DNA of 31,118 nucleotides, taken from IMG/VR virus record IMGVR_UViG_3300027849_000038, positions 1 to 31,118 of that record, one strand, 5' to 3'. How positions within the stretch are numbered: position 1 is the stretch's first letter; every line of letters starts with the position of its first letter. Both the position numbers and the translations under genes were made by a program. Origin of the DNA: a virus. Shown here in pieces: positions 28,783 through 31,118 of the stretch. Below the pieces are notes generated by a model. The model was not told where the DNA came from and did not search any database. It saw only the letters and a list, made by a program, of their open reading frames with translations.

Positions 28783-29583
28783 TTATCTTAACGCTATTAA
28801 GTTGGATGCGGTTCCAGTGTTTAATACATAATCTACGGCTACTGGTAATATAGCTCCAGCTAATACCTCAAAGACAACTTGATCTATTGCAGTCGGAAGT
28901 AAACTTCCTGTCGATGCAACAGAGTACGTTGCATCAGAAGTAGTACCTGCTTGAACTATTGTAATAATGTCTCCTACAGAGTAGTTTGTACCAGCATTAG
29001 CAACAACTGCTTTAGTGACTCCTCCAAAACTAGTAAGTCTAAACAAACCGCCAGTTCCTCCCAAAGTAGTAGGATCAAAAGTATCTCCAATCTGAGCATC
29101 TCCAAAATCTGTTACAGTCACGGAACCTATAGCGCCTGTGGCTCCAACAACTATTACATTTGCCACCAAACCCGTCCCGATGTCTGAATAACTTCCAGTA
29201 GTATAACCTGTTCCTGGTGTGTCTATGTTAGTTACTAGTTCCGCAGTAATGTCAACCGTCAACCCAGATGGTTGATTAGCTGGCGACTTGTGTACTAAAC
29301 TTGTTACAGTTGTAGCTACTCCAAAATTAGTAAAATAATCTTTTCCTGCGGTTATCGGATCTAAGCTCAAACCGGTCACTGTATCTTGAGCACCAATTGT
29401 ATCGGCTAGTATAACAGCAACTGATCCTCCACTTCCTACGTATATTTGAGAACCATTTAAGTTAGTCCCTGTTATTCCTGATTGATTCAAAAACTCCCAC
29501 CGTGATGGGGATTCTATACCAGCTTTTCCTGTTACTGCTAAAGCTTTACCGAACACTCCGGCTGTTATTGGATATTGTGCCAT
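28783..29583 (-). CDS. Beta-rich structural protein, 266 residues
   Basis: The composition is dominated by Gly, Thr, Val, Ala and Ser, with hardly any charge, typical of phage surface or fibre domains. Two related modules are visible: ITAELVTNIDTPGTGYTTG (~113-131) and VVANAGTNYSVGDIITIV (~195-212), similar to beta modules of marine-phage structural proteins. The N-terminus (MAQYPITAGVFGKALAVTG) has no signal peptide. The gene is upstream of the assembly block and directly downstream of the holin gene. A head decoration protein, fibre part or host-binding protein is plausible; the sequence does not decide between them. Confidence 0.75.
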   Translation of the reverse strand: MAQYPITAGVFGKALAVTGKAGIESPSRWEFLNQSGITGTNLNGSQIYVGSGGSVAVILADTIGAQDTVTGLSLDPITAGKDYFTNFGVATTVTSLVHKSPANQPSGLTVDITAELVTNIDTPGTGYTTGSYSDIGTGLVANVIVVGATGAIGSVTVTDFGDAQIGDTFDPTTLGGTGGLFRLTSFGGVTKAVVANAGTNYSVGDIITIVQAGTTSDATYSVASTGSLLPTAIDQVVFEVLAGAILPVAVDYVLNTGTASNLIALR

Positions 29584-29588
29584 TTTTT

Positions 29589-29987
29589 TTATTTATTACT
29601 TATTGATTTATATTTCTCAAAACCACGTGAGCCAAAATAAGCTACGTATACGGTTGTTAATAGTTGTTTTAATAATTCTATCCACTCCTGTTCTACAGTA
29701 AAGGATATTTCGTGATGACTATCAACCCATATAAAGGCTACGGCCATAAACGACAAAAATATAAGCGCCATAGGACGCGTGTTTTTACTAAGCCAAGAAT
29801 CAGATGTCATATCAGATTCCCAGCGTTTACTTATTTGGTCTTCTGCTTTTGCAGAGGCATTCTCAACTATTACTTGGATCTCCTTCTTGATCTGAAGCTT
29901 CTCCTCTTCTGTAGTTGTTAGTTTATCGATAACGTCACCAACATCTTTGATAACGTTACCGCTTAACCATTCCCAAATTTTTTTCAA
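29589..29987 (-). CDS. Holin of the GTA three-helix type
   Basis: The 132-residue protein opens with WEWLSGNVIKDVGDVIDKL, then a charged Glu/Lys helix (TTTEEEKLQIKKEIQ), and has two hydrophobic segments (~72-88 and ~102-119), the first preceded by SWLSKNTRPMAL and the second followed by YFGSRGFEKYK. This fits the GTA_holin_3TM group of phage holins, which form membrane holes so a lysin can reach the cell wall. The start codon must be TTG at 29985-29987: the frame is closed 3 bases upstream by the stop of the neighbouring gene, and no ATG occurs before residue 60. No endolysin gene is visible in this window, so it may lie further upstream. Confidence 0.85.
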   Translation of the reverse strand: MKKIWEWLSGNVIKDVGDVIDKLTTTEEEKLQIKKEIQVIVENASAKAEDQISKRWESDMTSDSWLSKNTRPMALIFLSFMAVAFIWVDSHHEISFTVEQEWIELLKQLLTTVYVAYFGSRGFEKYKSISNK

Positions 29988-29990
29988 ATT

Positions 29991-30332
29991 TTACTCTTTT
30001 TTTGTAAGCTCAACAATGCCATGAAAGTCACCGCTGAATTCACATATTAAAATATCACCTTTCATTTTATACTTAACAATGGCTGTGTAACCATTTCTAG
30101 AATTATACAATCTAGTTGTAAACTCATAATCAGTTTGTACAAGTATTTTTTCTTCAATATAACTATCTTCTTTAAAGCTAAAGTTAAAAACTTTTAAAAC
30201 AGCATAATCACTAGCGATTATAGTAGTTACGTGTGAAGAAGTTTTACTAACCCACTCTCCTTCAAATTGTTTCTGAGCTTGAGTTGTTAATGTAGTAAAT
30301 AAAATAGATAGTGTTATAAATAATTTTTTCAT
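29991..30332 (-). CDS. Small secreted protein, beta-rich, unknown function
   Basis: The 113-residue protein starts with a classic signal peptide, MKKLFITLSILFTTLTTQAQ, with predicted cleavage near A19. The mature part is beta-rich (QFEGEWVSK; YAVLKVFNFSFKED; YTAIVKYKMKGDILICEF) and may fold like a small lipocalin-type barrel, which is speculation. The signal style is common in Bacteroidota. The ATG at 30330-30332 is preferred over a TTG at 30371. The stop is separated from the holin start by three bases, so it is likely co-expressed with lysis functions. Possible roles: envelope modification, exclusion of other phages or lysis support. A single cysteine (position ~100) is present. Confidence 0.7.
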   Translation of the reverse strand: MKKLFITLSILFTTLTTQAQKQFEGEWVSKTSSHVTTIIASDYAVLKVFNFSFKEDSYIEEKILVQTDYEFTTRLYNSRNGYTAIVKYKMKGDILICEFSGDFHGIVELTKKE

Positions 30333-30364
30333 AATATTAAATTTAATTGTTATATTAATATTAT
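30331..30364. repeat. Perfect 10-base inverted repeat in the leader of the secreted-protein gene
   Basis: ATAATATTAA (30331-30340) is repeated inverted as TTAATATTAT (30355-30364), with a 14-base spacer. It overlaps the start codon region of the secreted-protein gene. All bases are A or T, so chance is possible. It could be an operator or a weak RNA hairpin. Confidence 0.35.
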
Positions 30365-30383
30365 TACACAAATTACTTAAGTT

Positions 30384-31118
30384 TTAACTACCAGATCGTT
30401 CGTCAAATGTTGTTTTAAATCCATTAGATAGATCTGCTTTTAAAGTTTTTAATCTACCTTTTAGTCCTCTACTAAAATCTGCAAAATCTTGAGCTCCTAC
30501 AGCGTCTTGCCTAGCTGTATTAAATGAATCTATCATTTTTGCATTTTGATAAGAAGCATCGTTTTCTATGTAGTTACCTTTTTTATCTTTACCAGGTGGT
30601 CTTTTTAAGAGTTGAGCTTTGCTTTGTCTTGTATCATCTTGAGCTTTGTACACTGCTTTGCTAAAACCTTTTTCATCACCCGAAGACATAGCTGTTTGCA
30701 AATTTTTTCCTATACTAGATGATGCTTTAGCAGCTTTTTCTTGTTCTGAAAGATATGCTTTGTTCCCTTGAATTGACTGTTTAACTTGTGAAACTTCGCG
30801 GTTCAGATTATCTTCACTTTTAGTCCTTGCATTACTGTTGGAGCCAATACCATTTACTCCTCGACCTGTATATGTTTGAGATCTATCATCCGCACCACCG
30901 GTTGTTTTCATCATATTTGTTCTATTGACATCTGTCTTAAATCTAGAACTTAAATAAGGAAGTTTTTTATCTTCTCCTTTTGTAAAAGAAGCCTGTGGTG
31001 TTGCATTTGGACCTTTTGATAAAGAGCCTTTGAAAGCGTCTTTACCTCTAAAATTAAATTGAGGTAGGTTTTCAACCGTTTCACCGGTTTTTTTAGCAAA
31101 ATCTCCAGCAACATCTCC
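30384..31118 (-). CDS. Unknown protein, N-terminus cut by right window edge
   Basis: The frame is open from the TAA at 30384-30386 through to the right edge, at least 244 residues; the internal methionines at 30909-30914 are probably not the start because coding-like sequence continues upstream. The visible part is polar and rich in Lys, Ser, Gly, Asp and Gln with no hydrophobic core: RGKDAFKGSLSKGPNATPQA near the edge, then a helical stretch (NLNREVSQVKQSIQGNKAYL) and YKAQDDTRQSKAQLLKRPPG. It looks like a disordered or coiled-coil phage protein, possibly structural, but I cannot name it. A gap of 51 bases with A/T-rich sequence separates it from the secreted-protein gene. Confidence 0.7.
   Translation of the reverse strand, partial: GDVAGDFAKKTGETVENLPQFNFRGKDAFKGSLSKGPNATPQASFTKGEDKKLPYLSSRFKTDVNRTNMMKTTGGADDRSQTYTGRGVNGIGSNSNARTKSEDNLNREVSQVKQSIQGNKAYLSEQEKAAKASSSIGKNLQTAMSSGDEKGFSKAVYKAQDDTRQSKAQLLKRPPGKDKKGNYIENDASYQNAKMIDSFNTARQDAVGAQDFADFSRGLKGRLKTLKADLSNGFKTTFDERSGS

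Noticed and set aside
10157-30000. Plus-strand short open frames opposite the structural genes
   Set aside because: All are opposite well-supported genes and look like composition shadows; none has a recognisable domain.
30333-30371. Longer version of the secreted protein starting at TTG
   Set aside because: The added residues would bury the signal peptide behind a polar stretch; the ATG start gives a standard signal peptide.
1-31118. Circular joining of the two window ends to continue the giant gene into the right-edge gene
   Set aside because: The two frames are out of step by one base at such a join and a stop follows quickly, so there is no support for it.
1-31118. tRNA genes, CRISPR arrays, insertion sequences or integrase sites
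   Set aside because: No cloverleaf-like stretch, spaced repeats, transposase or integrase gene was seen, and almost all bases are within coding sequence.

Overview
The window is a stretch of an A+T-rich tailed-phage genome. Every gene I can support lies on the minus strand, so transcription runs from right to left and the window reads as one nearly gap-free late (morphogenesis) region of 20 genes. Both edges cut a gene. There are no tRNAs, CRISPR arrays, insertion sequences, integrase or replication genes. The longest gap without a gene is about 120 bases. Phage identity rests on the ordered set of large terminase, portal, scaffold-like protein, major capsid protein, head-tail connectors, tail proteins and ejection-type proteins. 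No tail sheath, tape measure or baseplate gene is seen, and the structural module ends in a giant ejection-type protein, so a short-tailed (podovirus-like) particle is most likely. Several proteins resemble families I know from uncultured marine phages. Translation starts have A/T-only leaders instead of a Shine-Dalgarno sequence, and one small protein has a Bacteroidota-style signal peptide. A marine Bacteroidota (flavobacterial) host is therefore the best guess, but it is an inference.

Layout in transcription order: a cut gene of unknown function (30384-31118); a small secreted protein (29991-30332); a two-helix holin of the GTA-holin type with a TTG start (29589-29987); a beta-rich structural protein (28783-29583); an 85-residue coiled coil and a 75-residue unknown (28249-28733); a protein that looks like two GroES folds in tandem (27644-28249); a small protein in the small-terminase position (27424-27699); large terminase (25211-27424); portal (22823-25210); scaffold-like protein (21601-22791); major capsid protein (20129-21586). 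A strong intrinsic terminator follows the capsid gene, then a possible promoter, a 273-residue head-region protein, a second terminator, two head-tail connector candidates (18366-19124, 17137-18363), a 1627-residue tail protein with several beta modules, a 561-residue propeller-like tail protein, two internal-virion candidates (9880-10518, 8767-9867), and a giant protein of at least 2920 residues that runs off the left edge.

How the parts likely work together: terminase and portal package DNA into a shell built on the scaffold-like protein; the GroES-like protein could adapt the host chaperonin to fold capsid subunits; connectors and propeller proteins close the head and form the short tail; the small glycine-rich protein, the 366-residue protein and the giant protein are probably stored in the virion and delivered on infection. 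The giant protein carries a zinc-protease-like HExxH motif, a HAD-phosphatase-like domain and a conserved C-terminal region like that of large polyvalent phage proteins. The most interesting items are this giant multidomain protein, the tandem GroES-like protein, the terminator-promoter arrangement after the capsid gene, the codon-usage island in the terminase gene, and the secreted protein beside the holin.
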